Below the pieces are notes generated by a model. That model had not been told where the DNA came from. It did not search any database and was given only the letters and a program-made list of their open reading frames with translations. A stretch of DNA of 39,220 bases from the NCBI GenBank assembly GCA_042408595.1, contig JBHOQX010000035.1, positions 1 through 39,220 on the forward strand, in the 5' to 3' direction. A program made the position numbers and the translations under genes. Below, piece after piece: positions 23,048-31,840 of the stretch; the stretch's first letter is position 1; every line of letters starts with the position of its first letter. The DNA is from JBHOQX01 sp042408595. Lineage in GTDB: Bacteria; Chloroflexota; Chloroflexia; Chloroflexales; Roseiflexaceae.

Positions 23048-24562
23048 ATGCCTGCTTCCTTCTCAAACCCCAACGCGACCGGGCGGCTGGCCGCCACCTA
23101 CGAACTGCTCGAGCCGCTCGACGGCGCGCGGGCCGACCTGCCGCTGCTGCCGCGCGTGCGGCTGACCAACCGCGGCACGGTGGCCTGGCCAAACGCCGGG
23201 GCTTATCCGATCCACCTGGCGTACCACTGGCTTCGTCCGGACGGGCAGGTGGCGGTCTGGGAGGCGGTGCGGACGGCGTTGCCGCACCCGCTGCCGCCGG
23301 GCGGGTCGGCGGAGCTTGAACTGCACATCGAGCCGCCGCCCGGCCCCGGCCGCTACCTGCTGGCGCTCGACCTGGTGGAAGAGGGCGTCGGCTGGTTCTC
23401 GATGCAGGGCGTCCCCTGGCTGGCCGTGCCGGTCGAGGTCGCGCCGGGGCCGGCCAACCCGCCGCGGGCCGCGATCATCGGGGCGCTGTGCCCGCCGCAC
23501 GACGCCGTGGGCAACGTGATGCTCGACCACCTGCGCTTCTTCGAGGCCCGCAGCTACCAGGCCCGGATCTTCGTCGAGCATCTCGACCCGCGCCAGCCGC
23601 GCGAACTGCGCCGGCGCATGCTGCGCATCTCGCACGACGAGCTACGCCATGCGCCGGCCAGCGAACTGACGCGCCGCGCCCGCGAGTTCTTCTTCTCCGC
23701 CGATATCTACGTGTTCCACTTCCCGCTGCCCTACGCGCTGTTCGAGGCGATCACCCTGGTGGAGCGCGGCGTCGTCCTGGTGGACTACCACGGCGTCACC
23801 CCGCGCCACCTGTGGGACGGCGCGGAGCACGACAGCTTCTACGCGGCCGTGGACCGGCAGATGGGCCTGTTCCGCCACGCCGACTACCTGATCGCCCATA
23901 GCGGCTTCACCCGCGCCGAGCTGCTCGCGGCCCGCGTGGCCGCACCGGAGCGCATCTACCAGATGGGCTACGCCGTGCCGCTGGAGCGCTTCCACCCCGG
24001 CCCCAAGCCGGCCTATCTGCTCGAGCGCTACGGCCTGCGCCCGGAGCAGCCGGTGCTGCTGTATGTCGGGCGCTTCGCCACGAACAAGCGGATCGAGGAC
24101 CTGGTGTCGGCGCTGGCCCGTGTGCGACAGGCGCTGCCCGATACCGCGCTGCTGCTCGTCGGCGACGACCGCGCCCCGGCCTACGCGCCGGTCGCCGCGC
24201 GGGTGCGCGCCCACGCCGCGGCACTCGGCGTGAGCGCGGCGGTCATCTTCGCCGGAATGGCGCCGGACGCCGAACTGCCGGATCACTACCGCCTGGCGGA
24301 TGTGTTCGTCACCGCCAGCGTCCACGAAGGGTTCTGCATCCCGGTGGTCGAAGCGATGGCAACCGGCGTGCCGGTGGTCGGAGCGGACGCCACCGCCCTG
24401 CCGGAGACGATCGGCGACGCCGGGCTGACCTTTGCGCCGGGGGATGCGGCGGGGCTGGCGGAACACGTGCTCCGGATTCTTCAGCCGCAGCGGGCACAGC
24501 ACACGCCAGTGATCGAACACCATTCCGCTGTGGCCTCGCTGACCTCTGTGGCAAATTCATGA
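23048..24562 (+). CDS. GT4 glycosyltransferase with N-terminal Ig-like domain (copy 1)
   Basis: ATG 23048 (MPASFSNPNATG); 504 residues. Residues 15-133 form an Ig-like beta-sandwich: RVRLTNRGTVAWPNAGAYP, HLAYHWLRPDGQV, PGRYLLALDLVEEGVGWFS. This domain type is seen in other surface-polysaccharide proteins and may hold the growing glycan. A GT-B domain follows: VDYHGVTPRHLWDG, IAHSGFTRAELL, YVGRFATNKRIEDLVSALA, and the E-x7-E donor-site motif EGFCIPVVEAMATGVPVVG. The last 30 residues have unrelated composition. TGA overlaps the next ATG by 4 bases. Tandem with a close paralogue. Confidence 0.9.
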   Translation: MPASFSNPNATGRLAATYELLEPLDGARADLPLLPRVRLTNRGTVAWPNAGAYPIHLAYHWLRPDGQVAVWEAVRTALPHPLPPGGSAELELHIEPPPGPGRYLLALDLVEEGVGWFSMQGVPWLAVPVEVAPGPANPPRAAIIGALCPPHDAVGNVMLDHLRFFEARSYQARIFVEHLDPRQPRELRRRMLRISHDELRHAPASELTRRAREFFFSADIYVFHFPLPYALFEAITLVERGVVLVDYHGVTPRHLWDGAEHDSFYAAVDRQMGLFRHADYLIAHSGFTRAELLAARVAAPERIYQMGYAVPLERFHPGPKPAYLLERYGLRPEQPVLLYVGRFATNKRIEDLVSALARVRQALPDTALLLVGDDRAPAYAPVAARVRAHAAALGVSAAVIFAGMAPDAELPDHYRLADVFVTASVHEGFCIPVVEAMATGVPVVGADATALPETIGDAGLTFAPGDAAGLAEHVLRILQPQRAQHTPVIEHHSAVASLTSVANS

Positions 24563-26037
24563 CTGACGTTCGCCCCAACCCCGACAACCGCCTCGGCGCG
24601 GCCTATACGCTCGTCGGCGAGCTTCCGCCGGCCCGGGACGACCTGCCGCTGCTCCTGCGGGTGCGGGTGACGAATACCGGCCGGGCGCCATGGTCGAATC
24701 GCGGCGCGTACCCGGTCAACCTCTCCTACCACTGGCTCGACCCGAAGGGGCAGGTGGTCGATTTCGAGGGGCTGCGGGCGATCATGCCCGGGCCGCTGCG
24801 CCCCGGCGAGTCGGTCGAGCTGGAGTTGCAGGTCGAGCCGCCGCCGCGCCCCGGGCGCTACCTGCTGGCCCTCGATATGGTCGAGGAAGGCGCCGGCTGG
24901 TTCTCCGTCCAGGGCGTGCCATACGCCACCGTGCCGATCGAGGTCGCGCCAGGGCCGCGCGACGCGCCGAAGGTCTGCATCATCAACGGCAACTGTGTCG
25001 TGAACGACGCGCTCGGCAACCATATCGTCAACCAGATCCGCTTCTTTCGCGAGCGCGGCTGGCAGACACTGGCGCTGGTGGAGCACCTCGACCCGCGCCA
25101 GCCGGCGGAGGTGCGCCGCTTCCTGGCGCGCATCACGCCCGACGACCTGCGCAACGGGACCGACAACCCGCAACGCCGGCGGGCGGTCCAGCACTTCCGC
25201 ACCGCCGATCTGTACATCTTCAACTATTCGACCTTCTACCCACTGGTCGAGGCGATCCGGCTGGTGGATCACGGCGTGGTGATCTTCGACTACCACGGCG
25301 TCACCCCGCCGCACCTGTGGGACGGGCCGGGGCGCGAGGCGCTGGTGGAGGGGGCGCGTCGGATCGACCTGGTGCGCTACGCCGACTACGCCATCGCCCA
25401 CAGCGGCTTCACCCGCGGCGAGCTGCTGGCGACCGGCGCGATCGCGCCGGAGCGCGTCTTCCAGATGGGCTATGCCGTGCCGCTGGAGCGCTTCGGGCCG
25501 GGGCCGAAGCCGGCCTACCTGCTTGCGCGCTACGGCCTGCGCCCCGAGCAGCCGGTGCTGCTGTACATCGGGCGGATGGCGCGCAACAAGCGGGTGGACC
25601 TGCTGGCGCAGGCGCTGCCCGAGGTCCGCGCGGCGCTGCCGGACGCGGTACTGCTGCTGGTCGGCGACATCAGCACGCCGGCCTACGCGCTGACCGCGGC
25701 GCAGGTGCGCCAGATCGCCGCCGCGTCCGGCGTGAGCGAGGCGGTGCTGTTCACCGGGCAGATCGCGGACGCCGAACTGCCGGATCACTACCGCCTGGCG
25801 GATGTGTTCGTCACCGCCAGCGAGCACGAGGGGTTCTGCATCCCGGCGGTCGAGGCGATGGCGGCCGGCGTGCCGGTGGTCGGGGCGCATGCCACCGCCC
25901 TGCCGGAGACGATCGGCGACGCCGGGTTGACGTTCGCGCCGGGAGATGCGGCGGGCCTGGCCGCGCGGGTGGTGGCGATCTTGTCGCAGCGGGCGCAGGG
26001 CGCGGAGGCGCATGAAACGGTGGCATCGGCGCAATAG
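24559..26037 (+). CDS. GT4 glycosyltransferase with N-terminal Ig-like domain (copy 2)
   Basis: ATG 24559 overlaps the preceding stop (ATGA). 492 residues with the same architecture as copy 1: Ig-like region (RVRVTNTGRAPWSNRGAYPV, SYHWLDPKGQV, LLALDMVEEGAGWFS) and GT-B region (YHGVTPPHLWDG, LLYIGRMARNKRVDLLAQAL, EGFCIPAVEAMAAGVPVVGA). The 3' parts of the two genes are nearly identical over long DNA stretches (for example 24270-24320 and 25770-25820), while the middle parts differ. This suggests tandem duplication with later gene conversion or conserved donor-site selection. It probably adds a sugar different from, or successive to, copy 1. Confidence 0.9.
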   Translation: MTDVRPNPDNRLGAAYTLVGELPPARDDLPLLLRVRVTNTGRAPWSNRGAYPVNLSYHWLDPKGQVVDFEGLRAIMPGPLRPGESVELELQVEPPPRPGRYLLALDMVEEGAGWFSVQGVPYATVPIEVAPGPRDAPKVCIINGNCVVNDALGNHIVNQIRFFRERGWQTLALVEHLDPRQPAEVRRFLARITPDDLRNGTDNPQRRRAVQHFRTADLYIFNYSTFYPLVEAIRLVDHGVVIFDYHGVTPPHLWDGPGREALVEGARRIDLVRYADYAIAHSGFTRGELLATGAIAPERVFQMGYAVPLERFGPGPKPAYLLARYGLRPEQPVLLYIGRMARNKRVDLLAQALPEVRAALPDAVLLLVGDISTPAYALTAAQVRQIAAASGVSEAVLFTGQIADAELPDHYRLADVFVTASEHEGFCIPAVEAMAAGVPVVGAHATALPETIGDAGLTFAPGDAAGLAARVVAILSQRAQGAEAHETVASAQ

Positions 26038-26226
26038 CATGGTCGATTAAGGTATTCGATATGGGCCAACGCAACAGGGTGTGGCAGGGAGGGCGCCGCC
26101 ATCCAATGGTCCGCCACACTGCGGAGCCGGATCGCTCTTGGGGGGCCCGCGGCCCCAGCTCCCCCGCCGGAGCGTGTCAGACAGCCGCGGCAATCCGCCC
26201 GGCGGTGGCGATGAGCGAAGCGAAAA
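26038..26226. repeat. Intergenic region with a dispersed GC-rich repeat
   Basis: Around 26130-26183 the element GGATCGCTCTTGGGGGG, CCGCGGCCCCAGCTCCCCCG, GGAGCGTGTC matches the element at 32521-32572 (GGATCGCTCGTGGGGG, CCGGAGCGTCTC at its end) and more loosely 14029-14079. The inner palindrome GGGGGGCCCGCGGCCCC could form a hairpin. No gene-like frame was seen. Confidence 0.5.
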
Positions 26227-27873
26227 ATGTCAGCTGACCATATGCACAATACGCATGAACAACCAATCGCCCTCGTCTCCCCGCGCTACGGGCTGGACTT
26301 CGCCGGCGGGGCGGAGCGCCTGGTCCGCGACTATGCCGAGCAACTGCACCGGCGTGGCCACCTGGTCGAGGTGCTGACCACCTGTACGACCGACATGTAC
26401 GACTGGAACAACGGCTACCCGGCGGGGACGACCGAGATCAACGGTGTCGCCGTCCACCGCTTCCGCACCGACGATGTGGATATCGGCGCGGTGCACCGGG
26501 TGGCCGACCGAGCCCACAAACAGCAGCCGATCACCTACCGCGAGCAGCTTGAGTTCATCCGCAACAGCGTGAACAGCCAGGCGCTGTATGAGACGCTGCG
26601 TCAGCGGCAGGACGAGTTCCGCTGCTGCATCTTCGCGCCGTACCTGTTCGGCACGACCTACTTCGGCGCGCGGGCTGTGCCGGAGAAGGCGCTGCTGCTG
26701 CCCTGCCTGCACGATGAGCCGTTCGCCCGCTTTACGATCTATCGCGAGTTGATGGAAGCGGCGCGCGGCATTCTGTTCAATGTTGAGGCCGAGCGCCGAT
26801 TCGCCCGCGAGTCGCTCGGCGTCGCCAACCCGAACACCGCGGTGGTCGGCTATGGCTTCGACCCGGACACGCCGGCCGGCGACGGGGCACGCTTCCGCGC
26901 CGCTCGCGGCCTGCCGGAGGAGTTCGTGCTCTACGCCGGGCGGCTGGAGGGCGGCAAAAATGTGCCGCTGCTGCTCGAATATTTCGTCCGCTACAAGACC
27001 GAGCGCCCCGGCCCGCTGGCGCTGGTGCTGATCGGCGAGGGGGAGGTCATCCAGCTTGCCCGCCCGGATGTGATCGAGATCGGCTTCGTCTCCGAGAACG
27101 AAAAGCGCGACGCCTTCGCCGGCGCGACCGTCTTCTGCCAGCCCTCGGTCAACGAGAGCTTTTCGATCGTGCTGATGGAAGCCTGGATCCAAGGGACCCC
27201 CGCGCTGGTGCACGGCGATTGCGCGGTGACGCGCGAGCATGTCGAGCGCAGCGGCGGCGGCTGGTGGTTCCACGACTACGCGGAGTTCCGCGCCGCGCTG
27301 GACGCGGCGGTCGGCGATGCCGCCGGGCGCGAACGAATGGGCCGCGCGGGGCGGGCGTATGTGCTGCGCGAGTACACCTGGGACGCCGTGATCGAGCGGC
27401 TGCTGGCAGCGATCGAGTGCTTCAGCGGGCCCGAGCCGCTGCGCGCCGTCCTCGCGCGGCGCGGGGTGCGGCGGGCGCTGGCGTTCTCGCGCGAGCGCTT
27501 CGATGAGCACCTGGCCGAGGTGGTCGCCCGGGCCGAGGCCGACCTGGCGCAGGGGCTGACGCATCCCCAGATCGACGCGCTGCGCGCCGCGGCGCGGGTC
27601 GGCATGCCGGAGTACGAGGTGCGCTCCGGCGCGCCGTTGGTCGGCCCGGCGATCGCAGCGATCCGGCGCAACCTGACCTCGCACCTGCGCGAGCCGTACC
27701 TCGACCCGATCATCGCCCGGCAGGAGGCCTACAATCAACTCCTGCTCGATACCCTGCTGCCGGCGCTGGAACGCAGCATCCGGGCGCAGCAGCGGCTGGA
27801 GCGCCAGGTGCGCCTGCTGGAGCAGCAACTCGCCGAACTGCGGCGGGAGCAGGGCGACCAGGCGTCAGAATGA
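26227..27873 (+). CDS. Glycosyltransferase, GT4 family, with C-terminal helical tail
   Basis: ATG 26227 (MSADHMHNTHEQ); the in-frame ATG at 26242 is an alternative and neither has a strong ribosome-binding site. 548 residues. GT-B: PRYGLDFAGGAERLVRDYAE (acceptor-side G-G-A-E motif), then LLPCLHDEPFARF, VVGYGFDP, LYAGRLEGGKNVPLLLEYF, PSVNESFSIVLMEAWIQGTP (E-x7-E). Residues about 405-548 form a helical extension ending in a likely coiled coil (RAQQRLERQVRLLEQQLAELRR... region). Similar tails on two GTs of the locus suggest that these enzymes assemble together. Donor and acceptor are unknown. Confidence 0.9.
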   Translation: MSADHMHNTHEQPIALVSPRYGLDFAGGAERLVRDYAEQLHRRGHLVEVLTTCTTDMYDWNNGYPAGTTEINGVAVHRFRTDDVDIGAVHRVADRAHKQQPITYREQLEFIRNSVNSQALYETLRQRQDEFRCCIFAPYLFGTTYFGARAVPEKALLLPCLHDEPFARFTIYRELMEAARGILFNVEAERRFARESLGVANPNTAVVGYGFDPDTPAGDGARFRAARGLPEEFVLYAGRLEGGKNVPLLLEYFVRYKTERPGPLALVLIGEGEVIQLARPDVIEIGFVSENEKRDAFAGATVFCQPSVNESFSIVLMEAWIQGTPALVHGDCAVTREHVERSGGGWWFHDYAEFRAALDAAVGDAAGRERMGRAGRAYVLREYTWDAVIERLLAAIECFSGPEPLRAVLARRGVRRALAFSRERFDEHLAEVVARAEADLAQGLTHPQIDALRAAARVGMPEYEVRSGAPLVGPAIAAIRRNLTSHLREPYLDPIIARQEAYNQLLLDTLLPALERSIRAQQRLERQVRLLEQQLAELRREQGDQASE

Positions 27874-28059
27874 CATGGTGACAGGGTGACAGGGTAGCGC
27901 TGTCCACCGCCCACCGCCCGTTCTCGAAGCTGTGAGCGAATCCTCATTCAATCGCAACGATTCCCGGGCCCATCGCACCAGACGGGATACTACAATGCAG
28001 CCGGGTTGCTACTCGTCGCCTGCCGCTCCCGGCGCTGGTCCGGCAGGAGCACGACAGCC
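27874..28059. repeat. Intergenic region with tandem GTGACAGG repeat
   Basis: GGTGACAGGGTGACAGGGT at 27877-27895 is a short tandem repeat; a degenerate relative lies at 38299-38332. The remainder carries a -10-like TACAAT (27991-27996) without a good -35 partner, and GGAG before the next ATG. Confidence 0.5.
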
Positions 28060-28912
28060 ATGACACCGGAGCGACTGCGCCGCATCGCGCCGTCTTGGGC
28101 GCGCAAGCTGGCGGATTCGCCCCTGGTTCGCCGCCTGCGGCGACAGCCAGACCGCGTGACCCGACAGCATGTCATCTGGGCCTACCGGCTGCTACTCGGT
28201 CGGGAGCCGGAGAACCGCGAGGTCATCGCGGCGCGGCTGAACGGCCACTACACGGTGCCAGCGCTGCGCTCCGAGATCCTGACCAGCCCCGAGTTTCGCG
28301 AGCGAGAGTGGAACCTCGGATGGCTGCTCGTCTCACTCGACAACGTCGGCAAAGGGCGGCGGCTGCTCACGGAGATCGAAGATGGGTTGCGACTATGGTT
28401 CGATCTGTCGGACCACTTCATCGGCGTCGGTATCGCGCGCGGCATCTTCGAGCCGGACGAGCGTGCATTTGTGCGCCGCGTCGTTCAGCCAGGCCAGACC
28501 GCGCTGGACATCGGGGGCGAACATCGGGCTCTACTTGCAACCAGGCGCGCCACGGCCGCCAGGCCACGAGCTCGAAACCGCGCCGCTCCGGATGCTCGAC
28601 AGCTATCCGCTCCGGCGGCCGGTCGATTTCGTCAAGCTGGATATTGAGGGGGCCGAACCGCTGGCCTTGCGCGGATCACGCAACTTGCTCACCGATGACC
28701 GGCCAGTCATCATGTCAGAGCTGCATCCGGTGCAGCTGGGGCGCGTGGCAGGGTACTCGCCGGACGGCTGGATCTTCGAGATGCGCGCCCACGGCTACGG
28801 ATGCTACATCTTGGGCGAGGGGTGGATCGCCGGTCAGATCGATACCTACCAGAAGGATGACCTGGCCACCGTGGTGTTCGCGCCGCCCGGTCGTTTGGAA
28901 GGGGTCCGATGA
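28060..28912 (+). pseudogene. FkbM-type methyltransferase with DUF4214-like N-terminus, frameshifted and internally deleted
   Basis: ATG 28060 (MTPERLRRIAPSW), GGAG upstream. Residues 35-85 (WAYRLLLGREPENREVI... SPEFRE) resemble the DUF4214-type module found ahead of FkbM and glycosyltransferase domains. The SAM-binding motif breaks: the frame reads TALDIGGEHR, but removing one G at 28512-28516 gives ALDIGANIGLY. In the new frame it jumps straight to LETAPLRMLDSYPLRRPVDF and VKLDIEGAEPLALRG, about 60-70 residues earlier than the family's usual spacing. The central methyltransferase strands are therefore missing. It is probably a dead O-methyltransferase gene of the polysaccharide locus; the frame stays open to the stop at 28910-28912. 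Confidence 0.8.
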
Positions 28913-28936
28913 CCCGCAATCAGACAAGGAGTCCCC

Positions 28937-30832
28937 ATGGCACGTCGCAGCTTCGTTCCAGCCCTGCTCATGCTGCTCCTGTTCGCGGCATTCCCGCTCA
29001 ATACCCAGGCAAGCTACACGGATAATCCTCCCGCCCAGCCGGGCTTCACCCGCACGACGAAGCTCAGCGCGGACGACACCGGCTACGGCATCCAACTCTC
29101 CGGCGCCGCGATCGGGCGCGGCGCGCCGACCATCGCGGATGTCGACGGCAACCCCGGTAACGGCAAGGAGATCGTGATCGGCGGCACAGACGGCCGGCTG
29201 TACGTGATCGGCAAGAACGGCCAGGTGCTGCGCGCCATCCAGGTCGCACCGGCCTGCCCCGCCGCCGGCTGGCCCGACGGCATGATCAACACCGCGCCCG
29301 CCGTCGGCCCGCTGTACGGCGACGGTGTCCCGTACATTGTCGTCGGCTACGGCACGGTCAATCTCTACCCCGGCTGCACCGCGGGCGGGATCGTCGCTTA
29401 CCGCGGCACGGACGGCGCCGAGGTCTGGCGCTACCCTCTTACCAACCCCAACGAGATGCTCCATGGCGTCTTCTCGTCGCCGGCGCTAGCGGATGTGAAC
29501 GGCGACGGCAAGCTGGAGGTCGGCGTCGGCACCCTGGAGCGCGACGTGCTGTTGCTGAGCCACGATGGGCGCAAGCTCTGGCGCTTCCACAACGCCGACA
29601 CCGTCATCTCGTCGCCGGCCTTCACCGATGTGAACGGCGATGGCCTGCCCGACATGATCATCGGCTCGGATATCAGCGCCAACCCGCGCCTGAACCCGCC
29701 GACCTACGACGGCGGCTACGTGACGGCGTTCCGTGGGACGGATGGCACGATCCTCTGGCGCAATTTCTACAACCAGACGATCTACTCCTCGCCGGTGATC
29801 GCCGACGTGAACCGCGACGGCGCGCAGGACGTGGTGATCGGCTCGGGCTGCTTCTTCACGCCGCGGCGGACGCGCGGCAACTGGGTGAAGATCCTTAACG
29901 CCAGCAACGGCGCCGAGATTCGGACGCTCAACGCCGATAGCTGCATCAACGCGACCCCGGCGGTCGCCGACCTGAACGGCGACGGTAAGACCGAGATCGC
30001 TGCGCTGGTGGATGGCAGCGAGACCGGCCAGTCCACGCTGACGATCTGGGACTGGGACAACCCGACACCGAAGCGCAAGACCGTGCCGCTCAACTCGGTG
30101 CCCGGGCTGAACGACAAGAATCTGTTCAACGACCTGCGCTCGGCGGTGATCGCCGACATCGACGGCAACGGCTCGCTCGAGATCGTGGCCGCCAATTATG
30201 GCGATGTCACGATCTTCGACTCCAGCGGCAACCAGTTGACATGCCGCGGCTGCAACCAGAATCCAGGCGTCGCGCTGTTCGCCTGGCACCCGCTGGCGAG
30301 CACCCCGGCCATCGGCGACCTGGACGGCGACGGCGACCTGGAGATCGTCATCGGGGGGACACACCAGGGGGACTCGAGCCAGCGGGCATTTGTCTACGCC
30401 TGGACCAACCTGGGCGCCCGCTTCAATACAGCCAGCGGCAACCAGCCGGCCTACAGCGCGCCGTGGCCGTCGTTCCGCGGCAACCCACTAAACAGCGGCG
30501 CGGCGCGCGCGCTGAACGTTTCGCCACGCGCGATCGGGTTCTTGCTGGCGCGCAACGGTGGGGCACGCTCGCTCCTGGTGCGCGTCAGCGATGTAGCGGG
30601 CGGCGCATTCGGCTGGAGCGCGAGCGAGAATGCCAGCTGGCTCTCCATCAGCCCGGCGAGCGGTGGGACGCCGACGCTGCTGCGGATCAGCGCCGACCCG
30701 AGCGGGCTGGGGAACGGCACATACACCGGCACAGTGAATGTCGATTCGGCCTACGGCTCATCGACCGTGAGCGTCCGACTGACAGTCGTGGATCGGGTGC
30801 TGGAGACGCATCTGCCGTTTGCGGCGCGGTAG
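28937..30832 (+). CDS. Secreted FG-GAP/VCBS repeat protein with BACON-like domain
   Basis: ATG 28937 after AAGGAG; 631 residues. Signal peptide 1-26. About seven integrin-like FG-GAP/VCBS repeats with calcium-loop motifs (DVNGDGKLEVGVG, DVNGDGLPDMIIG, DVNRDGAQDVVIG, DLNGDGKTEIAAL, DIDGNGSLEIVAA, DLDGDGDLEIVIG) should form a seven-bladed beta-propeller. Residues about 530-620 resemble a BACON-type beta-sandwich (ENASWLSISPASGGTPT), often a carbohydrate- or mucin-binding module. The last residues, LETHLPFAAR, form a short L-P-aromatic tail like those ending many exported Chloroflexota proteins (from memory). It probably functions at the cell surface in adhesion or polysaccharide binding. The start is 24 bases after the methyltransferase remnant. 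Confidence 0.88.
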   Translation: MARRSFVPALLMLLLFAAFPLNTQASYTDNPPAQPGFTRTTKLSADDTGYGIQLSGAAIGRGAPTIADVDGNPGNGKEIVIGGTDGRLYVIGKNGQVLRAIQVAPACPAAGWPDGMINTAPAVGPLYGDGVPYIVVGYGTVNLYPGCTAGGIVAYRGTDGAEVWRYPLTNPNEMLHGVFSSPALADVNGDGKLEVGVGTLERDVLLLSHDGRKLWRFHNADTVISSPAFTDVNGDGLPDMIIGSDISANPRLNPPTYDGGYVTAFRGTDGTILWRNFYNQTIYSSPVIADVNRDGAQDVVIGSGCFFTPRRTRGNWVKILNASNGAEIRTLNADSCINATPAVADLNGDGKTEIAALVDGSETGQSTLTIWDWDNPTPKRKTVPLNSVPGLNDKNLFNDLRSAVIADIDGNGSLEIVAANYGDVTIFDSSGNQLTCRGCNQNPGVALFAWHPLASTPAIGDLDGDGDLEIVIGGTHQGDSSQRAFVYAWTNLGARFNTASGNQPAYSAPWPSFRGNPLNSGAARALNVSPRAIGFLLARNGGARSLLVRVSDVAGGAFGWSASENASWLSISPASGGTPTLLRISADPSGLGNGTYTGTVNVDSAYGSSTVSVRLTVVDRVLETHLPFAAR

Positions 30833-31021
30833 TGGAGCGGCGAACGGCGGTGGATGGAAGACGACAGGAAGCGCTACAGTACCGAGAAGGCTTAGGTGTG
30901 GCCGACATTCGCGCATCGACCGTCGTCCACCGTCTACGGAGCGCTCCGCCAGCGCAACACCTGGACCATGGCCGACATTCGTCCTGCGGCCGCCGTCCAT
31001 GGCGCGCTCCACCGCCTCCGC
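30833..31021. repeat. Intergenic region with direct repeats
   Basis: Two copies of TGGCCGACATTCG start at 30899 and 30969, 70 bases apart, each followed by CCGTCC/CCGTCG-type and GCGCTCC-CCGCC sequence. A third relative, GGCCGACGTTCGTC, lies inside the glycosyltransferase gene at about 33010. The region separates convergent genes; no coding sequence was recognised. Confidence 0.55.
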
Positions 31022-31768
31022 TCACCCCTGCCGCTCCAGCTCCCCGCTCAGCACGGGTGGGCCGGTGGGCGCAGCGCTGCCTGCGGCCGGCCCCGCAGTG
31101 ACCTCGACGCGCTGGTAGGCGGTCAGCGGCTCGTCGGCGCGCACGATCGCCCAGCCTTCGCCGTCGCGCAACTGGAAGACGCCGCCGCTGGCGCGCTCGT
31201 CGCCGCGCAGCAGCCACACCTGGTAGGCCTGGCCCTCTGGCAGCGGCGGCAGCCCCTGGGCCACCAGGCAGCCGACGTTCTGGCTGGGCGACGCCCAGAA
31301 GTGGCCGCTGGCCACGTCGCCCTGCAGCGGGTACCAGCGGACATCGCCGCTGTTCAGCAGCGCGATCATCGCCGTCCAGCCCTCGCGGCTGGCGGCGAGT
31401 TGCGCCGCCTGCGCCCGCACCTGCTGCTGGAGCGCGAGCGCCCAGGCGAGGAGGAGCACCGCCGCCACGGCGAAGCCGAGCGCCGGCAGGGCGAGCCATG
31501 GCCGGCGGGGGGGGTGCGGCGGCGCCACGGGTGCGGCGGCTCGCTCCACCGCGGCGATCACCCGCGCCCGCAGTTCGGGGGGCGGTACGGCATCGGGGGC
31601 GGTGGCCGGCAGGGCGCGGGCCAGCTGCGCATAGGCGCGCAGATCGTCGCGGCAGCGCCGGCAGGCGCGGAGATGCGCTTCCAGCTCCGGCGTCGGCGGC
31701 TCGCCGAGCGCATAGGCGGCCAGCTCGGGCTGTCGGTCGATGCAGTTGTCGGATGGATCGATTGCCAT
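31022..31768 (-). CDS. Anti-sigma factor, zinc-finger plus RskA-like domain
   Basis: Start ATG 31768; 248 residues. N-terminal ZAS-type motif His32-x3-Cys36-x2-Cys39 (EAHLRACRRCRDDLRAYAQL) with NCIDRQPELAAYALGE before it. The membrane helix is 91-113, and the extracytoplasmic RskA-like domain is about 125-245 (QGLPPLPEGQAYQVWLLRGD, GGVFQLRDGEGWAIVRAD). It should hold the adjacent ECF sigma factor inactive at the membrane until an envelope signal releases it, by proteolysis in relatives. It lies 72 bases downstream of the sigma gene on the same strand. Confidence 0.9.
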   Translation of the reverse strand: MAIDPSDNCIDRQPELAAYALGEPPTPELEAHLRACRRCRDDLRAYAQLARALPATAPDAVPPPELRARVIAAVERAAAPVAPPHPPRRPWLALPALGFAVAAVLLLAWALALQQQVRAQAAQLAASREGWTAMIALLNSGDVRWYPLQGDVASGHFWASPSQNVGCLVAQGLPPLPEGQAYQVWLLRGDERASGGVFQLRDGEGWAIVRADEPLTAYQRVEVTAGPAAGSAAPTGPPVLSGELERQG

Positions 31769-31840
31769 ACGCTCCGCTGGCCGTACTCCCGCACGTTGTG
31801 CGTTTCTACTTCGTGATACGTGTGGAAACCCGCGCCGATT

